Source: Ruminococcaceae bacterium UBA1734 (GTDB taxonomy: Bacteria > Bacillota > Clostridia > Oscillospirales > Acutalibacteraceae). From it: a stretch of 64,000 nucleotides of DNA. The stretch spans positions 19,043-83,042 of the forward strand of contig DCIE01000072.1 of NCBI GenBank assembly GCA_002315765.1, in the 5' to 3' direction. Shown piece after piece: positions 7,780-16,762 of the stretch (positions are counted from its first letter, which is position 1; the number at the start of each line of letters is the position of its first letter). Made by a program: the position numbers and the translations under genes. The notes below the pieces were generated by a model, which did no database searches, had not been told where the DNA came from, and was given only the letters and a program-made list of their open reading frames with translations.

Positions 7780-8259
7780 CTAAACAACAATATAATCGTT
7801 AATATTTTTAACCGCATAAATATGTCTTTCTATTCTGTAAATCGGAAAAGTATAACTCTTTCCCACTTTATAACCCGTTGAACCTATCATCCAGTATTTA
7901 TATCCGTTTGGTAAATTCGGAAAAACAACTGTATTTGTGTATTGACGGACAATATTAATTTCAGTGTTTGAATAGTAATCATCATAATAAATATCAACAT
8001 ACTTAATAGGCGAATACGATTTATTTAGTCCACACAAATGCATTTTAAGCGAAATAAAGTCCAGAATATTAAATTGCCCATCACCGTTACCGTCAAACCA
8101 TAAATCATCGTGAGTGATTTTATCAATCAATGCATCTACCATTATAATAAGTTCGGAGGAATCCACCTCGATGTCATATGTCTCAGCGGCTGTGCAGGTG
8201 CTTAAAGGTACTAAAGCTATTAAAATCACGGAAATCAATAAACTGATAAATTTTTTCAT
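7780..8259 (-). CDS. Small secreted protein with a dockerin-like EF-hand repeat
   Basis: A 159-aa protein with an N-terminal signal peptide (about residues 1-25). Residues about 55-75 contain a D-x-N-x-D-G-x-x-N-x-x-D calcium loop followed by a hydrophobic helix, as in type I dockerins. Dockerins normally have two such repeats; the preceding stretch (SSELIIMVDALID) could be a degenerate first helix but lacks the loop. The rest is a Tyr-rich beta-type region without a known family. It is translationally linked to the lipoprotein gene upstream (5-bp gap). It might bind a cohesin, but one repeat is weak evidence. Confidence 0.6.
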   Translation of the reverse strand: MKKFISLLISVILIALVPLSTCTAAETYDIEVDSSELIIMVDALIDKITHDDLWFDGNGDGQFNILDFISLKMHLCGLNKSYSPIKYVDIYYDDYYSNTEINIVRQYTNTVVFPNLPNGYKYWMIGSTGYKVGKSYTFPIYRIERHIYAVKNINDYIVV

Positions 8260-8264
8260 ATCCC

Positions 8265-8777
8265 CTATTCCAACTCTATATATTCGGTATCAAGACCGCT
8301 TCTTAAAAAGCTTGTAACATTAGAAACTGAATTATCTGAAGCATTACTCGATATGGTTGTTTTACTAATCTTTGAAGTGTTGTTATTCAAATTATTGCTT
8401 ACAGTATTAGAACTGCTTTTGTCAGATGAAGAAACCTTTGATTTAGACGAACTTGCAAACGAACAATCAGAATTTGATGTGCTCTTGCTTTCAGCATACT
8501 CGGTATTTTTATTGCTTGTTTGACTTGATTTTTTTGACTCGCTGCTGATATCAGTCTCGGTTTCATTGCCTTTATAAACAACCGAAGCGGTAACAGAGTC
8601 GGTGCTTACGACATTCAAGATGCTTGTATTAGTGTTTTGGACATCACTTTCAATAGTATCTTGGGATGCTGTATTATTAAACGAAGTGTTGCTTTTTGTG
8701 CTGTTTACAGACTTTTTGCCGCAACCGCAAAGGACAACAAAAAAAACAAAACAGGTAATAAGAACTTTGAAATTCAT
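8265..8777 (-). CDS. Ser/Asn/Thr-rich lipoprotein
   Basis: A 170-aa protein started at the ATG at 8777 (GGAAG 7 bp upstream). A longer in-frame extension to 8837 would overlap the -35 and -10 boxes of a promoter, so it is rejected. The signal peptide ends in a lipobox (VLCGC), after which about 140 residues consist mainly of Ser, Asn, Thr and Lys, a low-complexity linker expected to be disordered or glycosylated in the cell wall. No catalytic domain is visible. First gene of a three-gene operon. Confidence 0.65.
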   Translation of the reverse strand: MNFKVLITCFVFFVVLCGCGKKSVNSTKSNTSFNNTASQDTIESDVQNTNTSILNVVSTDSVTASVVYKGNETETDISSESKKSSQTSNKNTEYAESKSTSNSDCSFASSSKSKVSSSDKSSSNTVSNNLNNNTSKISKTTISSNASDNSVSNVTSFLRSGLDTEYIELE

Positions 8778-8808
8778 GGCCACACTTCCAATATTTGCAT
8801 TTTTTATC

Positions 8809-8837
8809 ATTATATCACTTTTTTTGATACTTTTCAA
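8809..8837 (-). promoter_or_regulatory. Promoter of the lipoprotein operon
   Basis: Minus strand: TTGAAA (8832-8837), 17 bp, TATAAT (8809-8814), about 30 bp upstream of the chosen lipoprotein start. Confidence 0.7.
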
Positions 8838-8897
8838 TAGTCATAAATTAAGTTCTTTACAAAACGAAAAAATATTACAATCTTTCTTATGGAAGGA

Positions 8898-8926
8898 TTG
8901 ACATATTATAGTGAAATTCGTATAAT
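8898..8926 (+). promoter_or_regulatory. Consensus promoter of the glycosyltransferase gene
   Basis: Perfect TTGACA (8898-8903), 17-bp spacer, TATAAT (8921-8926), leaving a leader of about 65 nt before the ATG at 8999. Confidence 0.85.
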
Positions 8927-8998
8927 TTACATATACTAAAAGAAAATCAAAGGATTTGCTGACCGATTTTAAATAATTGTTGTCATTCATTATTCGTT

Positions 8999-10804
8999 AT
9001 GAAAAAAATAATAAAAATTCTTGAAAAAAACCGAAAACTAATACTGTTTCTCGTATTTGCCAAAAGTTTCATTTTAGGCGGTACAAAGGGTCTTAAAAGG
9101 AAAAAAGAAATACTGTTAGGCGGGAAAAAAATCTATATTCCCCCTACTCAAAAATTGTCGGAAAAACAGCGTGAATACCAAACAAATTATCCCTTTGTGA
9201 AAAACACAAAATTCTCTATTCTTGTACCTTTGTACAACACCCCGAAACAGGTTTTAACCGAAACGATAAACTCGGTTTTGGAACAAACCTACGAAAATTT
9301 TGAGCTTTGCTTGGTAAACGGCAGCGATAGCGGATACGAATATATAGAAAAATACTGTACCGAATTATCCGCTGAAGACGACAGAATAATTTATAAAAAG
9401 TTGCCGCAAAACAAAGGCATTTCCGAAAATACAAACGAATGTATCGGTATGTCAAGTGGTAACTATATTGCCCTTTTTGACCACGATGATTTGCTTCATC
9501 CTTCCGCATTATTTGAGTACGCAAAGGTTATTGAGGAACAAAATGCCGATTTTATATACTGCGATGAGGACAAGTTTGCGAAAATAGGCAAGTTTTTCGA
9601 CCCGTATTTCAAACCGGATTTTGCCATTGACAATTTAAGAGCAAACAACTATATTTGCCATTTTACGGTTTTTAAAAAGTCCTTACTCCACAAAGTCGGA
9701 GGTTTCAGAAAAGAGTTTGACGGAAGCCAAGACCACGATATTATTTTGAGGCTTACCGAAAAAGCCGAAAAAATCGTTCATATTCCAAAAATTCTTTACC
9801 GCTGGAGAGTTAGCAACAATTCTGTGGCAAAAAACCCAAATGCCAAAACCTATACTTCCGATGCAGGAATAAGGGCTGTAAATCAACATTTTTCAAGACT
9901 CAACATTAATGCTTTTGCCGAAAGTTCAAAAAATCACCCCAATTTTTACAGGATAAAATACAAAATAGAAGGAAATCCTCTTGTTTCTATTCTAATTCCA
10001 AACTACAATCACATTAAAGAACTATCCCGTTGCATTAATTCCATTATCCAAAAAACCACCTATAAAAACTACGAAATAGTAATTATCGAAAACAACAGTA
10101 ATAAAAAAACCTTCGACTACTACGAAACCTTAAAATCATACCCCAATATCAAAATTGTCATATACAATCCTCCCACTAAGGATTTTAATTATTCGGCAAT
10201 TAATAATTACGGAATAAAATTTACAAGCGGTGAGCATATCATTCTTCTTAACAACGATGTGGAAGTTATCACCCCTGATTGGATTGAAGAAATGCTTATG
10301 TTTTCCTGCCGTAATGATATCGGCGGTGTCGGCGCTATGCTTTACTACCCTAACGATACCATTCAACACGCCGGAGTTATTTTAGGTGTCGGCGGTGTTG
10401 CAGGTCATGCTTTTAAATACTTTCCCCGTGGATTTGACGGTAATTTCGGCAGAACTATCATTCAACAAAACTATTCGGCGGTTACTGCGGCTTGTATGAT
10501 GATAAAAAAGTCGGTTTTTGAAGAAATCGGTGGATTTAACGAGGATTTAAAAGTTGCTTTTAACGATGTCGACCTATGTATGCGTATTAGGAAAGCGGGT
10601 TATTTAATCGCTTTTACTCCCTACTGCGAATTATACCACTATGAATCCATTTCAAGAGGTTCCGAAAACACTCCCGAAAAAGAAAAAAGATTTAATAACG
10701 AGATTAAAACTTTTTGCACCCTCTGGTCGAAAGAATTAGAAAAAGGAGACCCCTACTACAACGAAAATCTAACCTTAGAAAGGGAAGATTTCGGATATAG
10801 ATAA
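8999..10804 (+). CDS. Tandem family 2 glycosyltransferase
   Basis: A 601-aa protein with two GT-A domains. The first (about residues 70-290) has the start FSILVPLYN, a DHDD metal-binding motif and a QDHD segment. The second (about 325-590) has VSILIPNYN, NNDVEV and the acceptor-side motif FNDVDLCMR. The N-terminus has one hydrophobic stretch but is basic, suggesting peripheral association with the membrane. Such proteins build cell-surface polysaccharide chains such as rhamnan; the sugar cannot be told. The ATG has only a weak ribosome-binding site. It is monocistronic between a consensus promoter and a terminator and is far from the capsule cluster at 49-58 kb. Confidence 0.88.
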   Translation: MKKIIKILEKNRKLILFLVFAKSFILGGTKGLKRKKEILLGGKKIYIPPTQKLSEKQREYQTNYPFVKNTKFSILVPLYNTPKQVLTETINSVLEQTYENFELCLVNGSDSGYEYIEKYCTELSAEDDRIIYKKLPQNKGISENTNECIGMSSGNYIALFDHDDLLHPSALFEYAKVIEEQNADFIYCDEDKFAKIGKFFDPYFKPDFAIDNLRANNYICHFTVFKKSLLHKVGGFRKEFDGSQDHDIILRLTEKAEKIVHIPKILYRWRVSNNSVAKNPNAKTYTSDAGIRAVNQHFSRLNINAFAESSKNHPNFYRIKYKIEGNPLVSILIPNYNHIKELSRCINSIIQKTTYKNYEIVIIENNSNKKTFDYYETLKSYPNIKIVIYNPPTKDFNYSAINNYGIKFTSGEHIILLNNDVEVITPDWIEEMLMFSCRNDIGGVGAMLYYPNDTIQHAGVILGVGGVAGHAFKYFPRGFDGNFGRTIIQQNYSAVTAACMMIKKSVFEEIGGFNEDLKVAFNDVDLCMRIRKAGYLIAFTPYCELYHYESISRGSENTPEKEKRFNNEIKTFCTLWSKELEKGDPYYNENLTLEREDFGYR

Positions 10805-10809
10805 AATTA

Positions 10810-10840
10810 CGGCGAAGGATTTTTCCTTCGCCGATTATTT
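10810..10840. terminator. Bidirectional terminator between convergent genes
   Basis: A 10-bp stem (10810-10819 with 10824-10833), 4-nt loop, with T-rich tracts on both strands. It serves the glycosyltransferase gene and the convergent surface-protein gene. Confidence 0.8.
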
Positions 10841-12648
10841 TATTTGGCTTTAATATATTTTGTGCTCCAAGCACCGTAATAATACTTTTTACCGACTTTT
10901 TTGTAGGCTCTTACACGGAAATAATATCTCTTGCCCTTTGTAAGGTTGTTTTTTGTTGCCGTTAGTTTTTTTGTTACGGTTACTTTTTTGTATCCGCTGT
11001 TCTTTTTTGTAGAATAATACAGCTCGTAGCCTGATACTCCGCCAAGCTTTTTCCAAGAGCAAACCACCTTTTTGCCCGAAGCTTTCAAAGAAAGTGTTGT
11101 GCTTCCCGGCAAAACTTTGAACTGCAAAATTTTAGTTCCGGTGAAATTACCCTTAAACTTAATGGTAACATTATGTACACCTATTCTATTTCTTGTTTTT
11201 GACTGGGTAACGGTGTAATTGCTTTTAGCGATTTTTTTACCTTTGCTATCCAAAACCGTTACGCAGGGCGTTTTCAATTTTCCGTCATATATGTATGTGG
11301 TTTTAGAAAGTTTAATGGTCTTGGGATAATAATATGTTTTTACGATTGATTTTTTATGTCCGCAATATTTACAGGTATTTACTATACCGCCGTTATTCTT
11401 CAATGTTGCTTTAGTTAGAACATTTTTATAGGAATGGGTTTTATGAGATATTTTTATATCGTAATAACAATTTTTCGGTGCCTTGTTTTCGTTTTTGTTC
11501 TTTGCCTCAACCTTTATATAAATCACACCGTTATTTGAAAACACATTGGATATGACGGTATCTTCTTTCGCATAAACCGAGGCGAGTTTGGTTTTTAAGT
11601 CAGAACCGTAAACCGTTATTTTCCATCCTGTACCGACTTTATCAACGGCGGTGGATTTATTGATTTTAAAGGAAATACTGTTTATACAACTTGAATTTAT
11701 TTTATACCAATCAATATCATCACAAAACTGCAAAGCACCGGTGTATGACTTGTCATATTTAACGGTATTAGCCAATGAAATAACGCCATTAGTCTCGCTT
11801 TCAAAATAGATGTCTGACATTTCGGTAATTTTTATGTCGTAATCACAAAAATCAGGCGAAAAACCGGAGATTTTGTTATAGGCTTCGATTTTAATCAAAA
11901 ACTCTCCCACAAAGGGTAACTTATATGATGAACATTTTGAGGTAACATTTTTATATTCAAAAATCGGAGTTGAGCTGTTATTTTTATAGAGTGAAATATT
12001 AAAACCGTCATTTATGGTTTCGATATCACTTTTGTTATTTATATTGAAGTTTACAACAAAATAATCTTTAGTAGCTTTAAATTTATACCAATCGGTATCA
12101 TCCGTACTTTGTAAAGCACCCGAATAACTGTATCCGACGGAAATGTTGTTTGCCGTATTTGATTTGTCATTGCTTTCATTTTCGTAATATTTGTCGGTAA
12201 ACTCCGTTATTTTTATATTATACGGACAAAATATAGGAGCATTTTGAGTTGAAGCCTTATTACTTGCCTCTATCTTTATCAATATTTCCCCTGAGTATGG
12301 CAGTTTCGGAGAAATTCTATTTGCCGTAACTGACGACATTGAAAAGATTTTTGTATTATCGGCTTTATATATACTGATATTCCATCCCAAGTTAATTGTA
12401 TCAATATTTGTATCCTCGGTTAATGAAAATGCAAAAATAAAGTGTTTTTTATTTGTGTTGAACTTATACCAATTAATATCATTTTCGGAATACAAAAAAT
12501 CTGTTGCTTCTTTGCTTAAAGTAATATCAGTCGCATTGTCGGAACTATTGTTTTCCGACTCGCCAAATGACAATACATCAAAGGAAATAAAGCAAATAAC
12601 AAGAATTACAAATAAAACCGAACCGAACTTTGTTGCCTTTTTGAACAT
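10840..12648 (-). CDS. Large secreted surface protein with PPC-like repeats and a C-terminal Fn3 domain
   Basis: A 602-aa protein with signal peptide (about residues 1-26). Three similar blocks of about 120 residues follow, each with an N-x-A-x-x-I start, a DxDWYKF core and a closing YDIKI segment, resembling the pre-peptidase C-terminal (PPC) fold. Then come a CxxC-like knuckle (CKYCGHKK), a beta domain starting YDGKLKTP common in Firmicute surface proteins, and a fibronectin type III domain (about the last 90 residues). No catalytic domain or anchor is seen, so it is likely a wall-bound or matrix protein. AAGGA lies before ATG codons at 12660 and 12648; I choose 12648, whose spacing is better. 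The 5' leader can form alternative hairpins. Confidence 0.8.
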   Translation of the reverse strand: MFKKATKFGSVLFVILVICFISFDVLSFGESENNSSDNATDITLSKEATDFLYSENDINWYKFNTNKKHFIFAFSLTEDTNIDTINLGWNISIYKADNTKIFSMSSVTANRISPKLPYSGEILIKIEASNKASTQNAPIFCPYNIKITEFTDKYYENESNDKSNTANNISVGYSYSGALQSTDDTDWYKFKATKDYFVVNFNINNKSDIETINDGFNISLYKNNSSTPIFEYKNVTSKCSSYKLPFVGEFLIKIEAYNKISGFSPDFCDYDIKITEMSDIYFESETNGVISLANTVKYDKSYTGALQFCDDIDWYKINSSCINSISFKINKSTAVDKVGTGWKITVYGSDLKTKLASVYAKEDTVISNVFSNNGVIYIKVEAKNKNENKAPKNCYYDIKISHKTHSYKNVLTKATLKNNGGIVNTCKYCGHKKSIVKTYYYPKTIKLSKTTYIYDGKLKTPCVTVLDSKGKKIAKSNYTVTQSKTRNRIGVHNVTIKFKGNFTGTKILQFKVLPGSTTLSLKASGKKVVCSWKKLGGVSGYELYYSTKKNSGYKKVTVTKKLTATKNNLTKGKRYYFRVRAYKKVGKKYYYGAWSTKYIKAK

Positions 12649-12800
12649 AATTATGACCATTCCTTACCGCTTTCGCTTTTAGGCACAAAATGACCAACGA
12701 AAGGGATGGTCATAATATGCCATGTTTTTCGGTTGCCTCGCAAGAGGCGAGAAAAACGGTGCGTTATATTTTTTAAGTTTGGAAGATTTATCTTTCAAAC
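12646..12800 (-). promoter_or_regulatory. Structured 5' leader, possible RNA switch
   Basis: Upstream of the surface-protein gene the minus-strand RNA can form a long hairpin near 12724-12766 with two paired segments (GTTTTTC with GAAAAAC, GCCTC with GAGGC). After it, the segment ATTATGACCAT..CCTT (about 12700-12716) can pair in two ways: with TGGTCAT about 10 nt downstream, or with AAGGAATGGTCATAAT (12650-12665), which contains the ribosome-binding site. This is the layout of a translational switch, but it matches no riboswitch class I recognise. The 330-bp gap holds no gene. Confidence 0.4.
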
Positions 12801-12920
12801 TTATACCTCGTTAAAAATATAATAAAATTCCTTAACCCAAAAGCGCATTTTTCGACTTTATTCTACCATAACATTAATAATAAGTAAATAAAAATACTGA
12901 ATTTTAATTATTAATTATAT

Positions 12921-12957
12921 AAAAAATCCACAAGAGTTTTCATCCCCTTGTGGATTT
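12921..12957 (-). terminator. Terminator of the broken beta-helix protein gene
   Basis: A 10-bp stem (12925-12934 with 12947-12956) followed on the minus strand by a T-run. Confidence 0.8.
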
Positions 12958-12978
12958 AATAACAGTTCCTTCTGCTTG

Positions 12979-14260
12979 TTAATATTTCTTTATTTTTACA
13001 ACTATAATTCCGATTCCGAGAAGGATAATTGATATGCCTAACCAAATATAATTTGACAAATCAATTTCTTTATCTTTGGTTTGGTTTTCCGCCAAATCTC
13101 CCGTTTGCATTTTTTCGCCGTTGCTATTTGGCTTACCCTTATTATCCCTGTCGCCACCGCCAAAGCCGTTTTGATTTTGACCGTCATTTTCATTATTGTT
13201 CGTAATGTTATCATCAGAGGAACTACTATCCCCATTTGAATTTGACATATCGGGCGGCTGCATCATTCCGAAAGATGCGTCTGTTTGATTGCCGTTATTA
13301 TTAAAGTCCGGAGGAGTTGGTCTTTCCTCATTACCGTCCGGCATCTGCGGAGTTGTATTACTGTCATCGCCATCCGGTTTTTCAGGCGGAGTTGAGTTTT
13401 GGTTTTGATTAGGATTAAAACCGCCGTTGTTTTCCATTCCGCCTCCCATAGCACTGTCGGAAGAAGAATTATCTACCGATATTTCCGTTTTTGTATCTCC
13501 GATTTGAAGGATTACGGTATCACCAACCGAAATGTCAGGGCTACTTAGAATAATCGATGTGAAGGAACAGGGAATTTCTTTTGAGATAATCTCTTCCCCA
13601 TTTTTGTCCGATAAACTCAAGGTGTCGTTTGCATTACCCGAAACTGTTTGCATAATAAAGCCCTGCTTTGAATCAGTATCAGGACCTTCTGCCATTTGAC
13701 TTGAGCCACAAGCAATAACATTTCCGCCCGAAATCGTGCATTTACCACCGTTTTCACTACCGTAGTCCAAGGCATTATTTGTACCGCTTCCCACAAGGCT
13801 TATAAAAACATTTCCTCCGGTAATATTTATACTTCCGTTGGAGTCAAATCCATCGGCGTCTCTACCGTTTTCGTTAATAACGGTAACACTTCCGCCGCTT
13901 ACCGTAATAAGGGAATTATTGCCGCTTCCGTTAGCATTCAAACCGTCATCACTTGAAGAAATGTTTACCGTACCTCCTGCTATAGGCAATATGCAGTATA
14001 TCATTACTAAAATATGCACCGTTACCTGATATCTCTGCATCGGTCTTATTTAGAGTGATTTTTGAAGCCTCACTTGTATCCCAATCGGCATTTAGGTCAT
14101 TGGCGGTAAACATTTCGTTTGTACTTTCGTCTTCTTCGCGGTGAATGACGGTAATCCCCAACTTCTCACCAAACATAAAAAGCACTGTAATAACGAGTGT
14201 TATGGAGATGACAGCAATACAAATTTTATCAATATGTTTGCTTTTTGTCATGTTCGCCAC
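12979..14260 (-). pseudogene. Cthe_2159-type carbohydrate-binding beta-helix protein, broken by deletion and frameshift
   Basis: Two overlapping frames make up one former gene. The 5' piece (14260 to 13949) encodes a membrane-anchored start and the family opening (TLNKTDAEISGNGAYF) and then runs out of frame. The 3' piece (readable from about 13985 to 12979) resumes inside the beta-helix with repeated ITGGNV/VSGGSV turns, then a long Pro/Asn/Gly/Asp linker containing PPEKPDGD, and a C-terminal transmembrane anchor ending KIKKY. In the family, well over 100 residues of beta-helix lie between these parts, so an internal deletion with a frameshift is inferred, near 13990. An ATG at 14040 could translate the second piece, but the product would lack a signal peptide. 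It could be an assembly collapse of repeats. Confidence 0.65.
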
Positions 14261-14263
14261 TCC

Positions 14264-14791
14264 TTAACCCATATAATCGCCGTTGAAACTAACAAGCACT
14301 GCACTGTTTACACCTTCAAAATCGGATAATTTGTTAATGAAATCGGTGTTGTCATCTTTAAGACCTATTTCCATATTTACTTCAATAAGACCTTTTTGAG
14401 CAGATTTTGATTTAATTACCACTCTATCAACCTTTGAATTTATATAATTAAGCGCATAGTCTTCGCTTTGCTTATTTTCGCAGGAGAGAACAAGAATATA
14501 CGGATTCTTATGGGGCTTTTTATTAACAAAGAAAAGAAGAACAAGACCGATAATAACACTTCCGATAACTGCAAGTGGAATCATACCGGCAGCAAGAATG
14601 ATACCTGCGGCAATGGACCAGAAAAGGAAAGCGATATCAAGAGGTTCTTTAATTGCGGTTCTGAAACGAACGATAGATAATGCGCCCACCATACCGAGAG
14701 AAAGAACCACATTTGATGTTACTGCCAAAATAACCTGGGATGTAATCATAGTAAGAGCTATTAAGGTTACGCCAAAGGAAGAAGAATACAT
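14264..14791 (-). CDS. DUF4956 membrane protein, N-terminally truncated
   Basis: A 175-aa protein with four predicted membrane helices followed by a cytoplasmic ferredoxin-like domain (about residues 100-175). The block MVGALSIVRFRTAIKEP is the DUF4956 hallmark. These proteins usually sit with VTC polyphosphate polymerase, CotH kinase and Cthe_2159-type proteins. Homologous sequence (YKG plus preceding residues) continues in frame upstream of this ATG but stops inside the end of the alarmone synthetase gene, so the N-terminal helices normally present are missing. It is separated from the broken beta-helix gene by 3 bp. The protein may be non-functional. Confidence 0.7.
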   Translation of the reverse strand: MYSSSFGVTLIALTMITSQVILAVTSNVVLSLGMVGALSIVRFRTAIKEPLDIAFLFWSIAAGIILAAGMIPLAVIGSVIIGLVLLFFVNKKPHKNPYILVLSCENKQSEDYALNYINSKVDRVVIKSKSAQKGLIEVNMEIGLKDDNTDFINKLSDFEGVNSAVLVSFNGDYMG

Positions 14792-14823
14792 TACACCCTT
14801 ATATGTTTTTTTACTTAAAAAAA

Positions 14824-15414
14824 TTAAAATTCTTTAATTATTTCTCTGATTGTTTGCATAGAAAGGTCTATTGAAGCGATTTCGTCTGCACAACGCTTTA
14901 ATTCTTTTTTAATTAAGTTTTCATCTTTAAGATTCTTTTTGTATTTTAACTGATGTTCAAGGGTTGCCCAAAAATCCATCGCTATTGTTCTTACTTGAAT
15001 TTCCGCATTTACGCCGAATTCTTTCATTTTCACACATAGGTGTATGCTTCTGTAACCGTTTGGCTTAGGAAATGATAAATAATCTTTCTTTTGCACCACC
15101 GTTAACGATGAATCGCTTTCTAATTTTTCTATAATGTAGTGAACATCGCTTTCAAATGAACAAATAATTCTGAGTCCTACTGCATCAAAAACGGTATTTA
15201 ACGCAGTATTAACTGTTACAGGCAGATTTCTTTGTTCTAATTTTTTAATCATACTTTCCGGTTTCTTTATCCGAGATGTGAAATATACGATTCTTTGAAC
15301 ATCACTTTCACTATCGGATGTCTCTTTCAGCGATTCGGCTATCTCATTTAACTTATTTTGGGTAGATAATAGTTTAAGGTAATTATCTGCACCGTAATAG
15401 TATGCATAGTTCAT
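14824..15414 (-). CDS. RelA/SpoT-domain small alarmone synthetase
   Basis: A 196-aa protein with only the synthetase domain. The start is the ATG at 15414, preceded by AAAGGAG at good spacing. Visible motifs are the DAVGLRI strand, FPKPNGYRSIH and EIQVRT followed by WATLEHQLKYK. It would transfer pyrophosphate from ATP to GTP or GDP to give (p)ppGpp without a hydrolase domain, like RelQ/RelP. In other Clostridia this type accompanies DUF4956/CotH loci. The stop codon lies at the inferred deletion boundary of DUF4956, so its own last residues may also be altered. Confidence 0.82.
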   Translation of the reverse strand: MNYAYYYGADNYLKLLSTQNKLNEIAESLKETSDSESDVQRIVYFTSRIKKPESMIKKLEQRNLPVTVNTALNTVFDAVGLRIICSFESDVHYIIEKLESDSSLTVVQKKDYLSFPKPNGYRSIHLCVKMKEFGVNAEIQVRTIAMDFWATLEHQLKYKKNLKDENLIKKELKRCADEIASIDLSMQTIREIIKEF

Positions 15415-15464
15415 ATTCTTACTCCTTTCAAGCAAATTATAAATGCCAAAACTAAAATATAATT

Positions 15465-15500
15465 AAAAAAGGATGAAGAAATATTTTAGTTTCTTCACCC
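15465..15500 (-). terminator. Terminator after the histidine kinase gene
   Basis: An 11-bp stem with one mismatch or wobble (15471-15481 with 15490-15500) followed on the minus strand by TTTTTT. It separates the two-component system from the alarmone synthetase unit. Confidence 0.8.
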
Positions 15501-15517
15501 TAATTATTATTCAGATA

Positions 15518-16762
15518 TTAAATCGGCAATTCGGCAGTTATTACAAAGTCGTTGCCGGTCTTTGTTGTTGCCGTAATATTACCCTTATGACCTTCCACAA
15601 CGGCTTTTGCAATAGAAAGACCTATTCCGTGGCCACCGGTTGATGAATTTCTCGAAGTGTCATTTCTGTAAAAACGGTCAAACACATGAGAAATACTATC
15701 TTTTGAGATTGCCTCATTTGTTTCATTAGAAACCGAAAGTACAACATATTTTTTATTTAATGTCAGGTCAACCGTTATAGTTCCGTTATCACCGGAATAT
15801 TTAACCGCATTTTCAAGAAGTATTGAAACAAGCTGACGAACGGCATCGGGAGAACCGTTCATGGAAAGATTCGGTGTGATGTTTTGTAAAATGCTTATAT
15901 TTTTAGAAGCCGCAAGTGCGTTAAAGGAATTTACCGTTTCAAAAACAATGTCCGAAATCGGCATATCTATTTTTCTTATAATATGGTCCGACTCTTCCAT
16001 TTTAGAAAGATAAACAAGATTATTTGTAAGCCGGGTAAGTCGTTTGGTTTGATTGCGGATTTCGTTTAGTTCTTCATTTTCGGTGTCGCAGGAAAGCAAA
16101 TCAACATTAGCGTTAATTATTGTCAGAGGTGTTTTTATTTCATGTCCGGCATCGGAAATAAATCGTTTTTGCTTTTCGTAGGCTTCACTTATCGGTTTTA
16201 CAATTTTACCCGATACAAATAAAAATGTAACAAAAACTATAATACAACCGAAAAATCCCACACCTATACTTGTCCATAGGAAGGTATAAAATGCATCTAT
16301 TTTTCTTCCGCAGTCAAGAAAAATTATTCTTGTTCCGTTGGCTTCTGTTTGTTTAAGATATCTGAATTGACCGACAAAACCTCGTTGGCTTTTTTTATTA
16401 ACGACTTTTTCAATATAATCATTTACCGAATCGCCATCTACCGATATAATTCTTGTTAAATCCGAATTTATTATTTTGCCGTTATCGTCAATGGTTACCG
16501 AAAAATATCTTGACTCATAAGGTACTTCGGGGGACATACCGCGAGGAACAAAATCTTTAGCATCACTATCGGGTTTTTCGGGCGGAGTTTTATCATCGGA
16601 AAAATTGATATCGGGAATTGAAATAACACCGAGTACCGAATCGCTTTCATTTACAACTGAAGTGAAATTTACAATATTCATTATCAGCAGTAGTACCGAC
16701 ATCAAAACAATCATTGAAATAGTTGCAAGAATGGTAAATTTTCTTTTAAGTTTACTTATCAT
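15518..16762 (-). CDS. Sensor histidine kinase
   Basis: A 414-aa membrane kinase. Two transmembrane helices (about residues 12-33 and 165-190) enclose an extracytoplasmic domain of about 130 residues that begins with a Pro/Asp-rich segment (PPEKPDSD). The HisKA domain carries the phospho-accepting His in DAGHEIKTPLT (about residue 208). The HATPase part has the N box LLENAVKYS, a G1-like region and GHGIGLSIAK. It overlaps the upstream response regulator gene by 11 bp. The PPEKPD motif in the sensor also occurs in the linker of the nearby beta-helix protein, suggesting an old functional link. Confidence 0.92.
   Translation of the reverse strand: MISKLKRKFTILATISMIVLMSVLLLIMNIVNFTSVVNESDSVLGVISIPDINFSDDKTPPEKPDSDAKDFVPRGMSPEVPYESRYFSVTIDDNGKIINSDLTRIISVDGDSVNDYIEKVVNKKSQRGFVGQFRYLKQTEANGTRIIFLDCGRKIDAFYTFLWTSIGVGFFGCIIVFVTFLFVSGKIVKPISEAYEKQKRFISDAGHEIKTPLTIINANVDLLSCDTENEELNEIRNQTKRLTRLTNNLVYLSKMEESDHIIRKIDMPISDIVFETVNSFNALAASKNISILQNITPNLSMNGSPDAVRQLVSILLENAVKYSGDNGTITVDLTLNKKYVVLSVSNETNEAISKDSISHVFDRFYRNDTSRNSSTGGHGIGLSIAKAVVEGHKGNITATTKTGNDFVITAELPI

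Noticed and set aside
8778..8837. Longer N-terminus of the Ser/Asn-rich lipoprotein
   Set aside because: The extension covers the -35 and -10 boxes, and the internal ATG at 8777 has a good ribosome-binding site and leads straight into the signal peptide.
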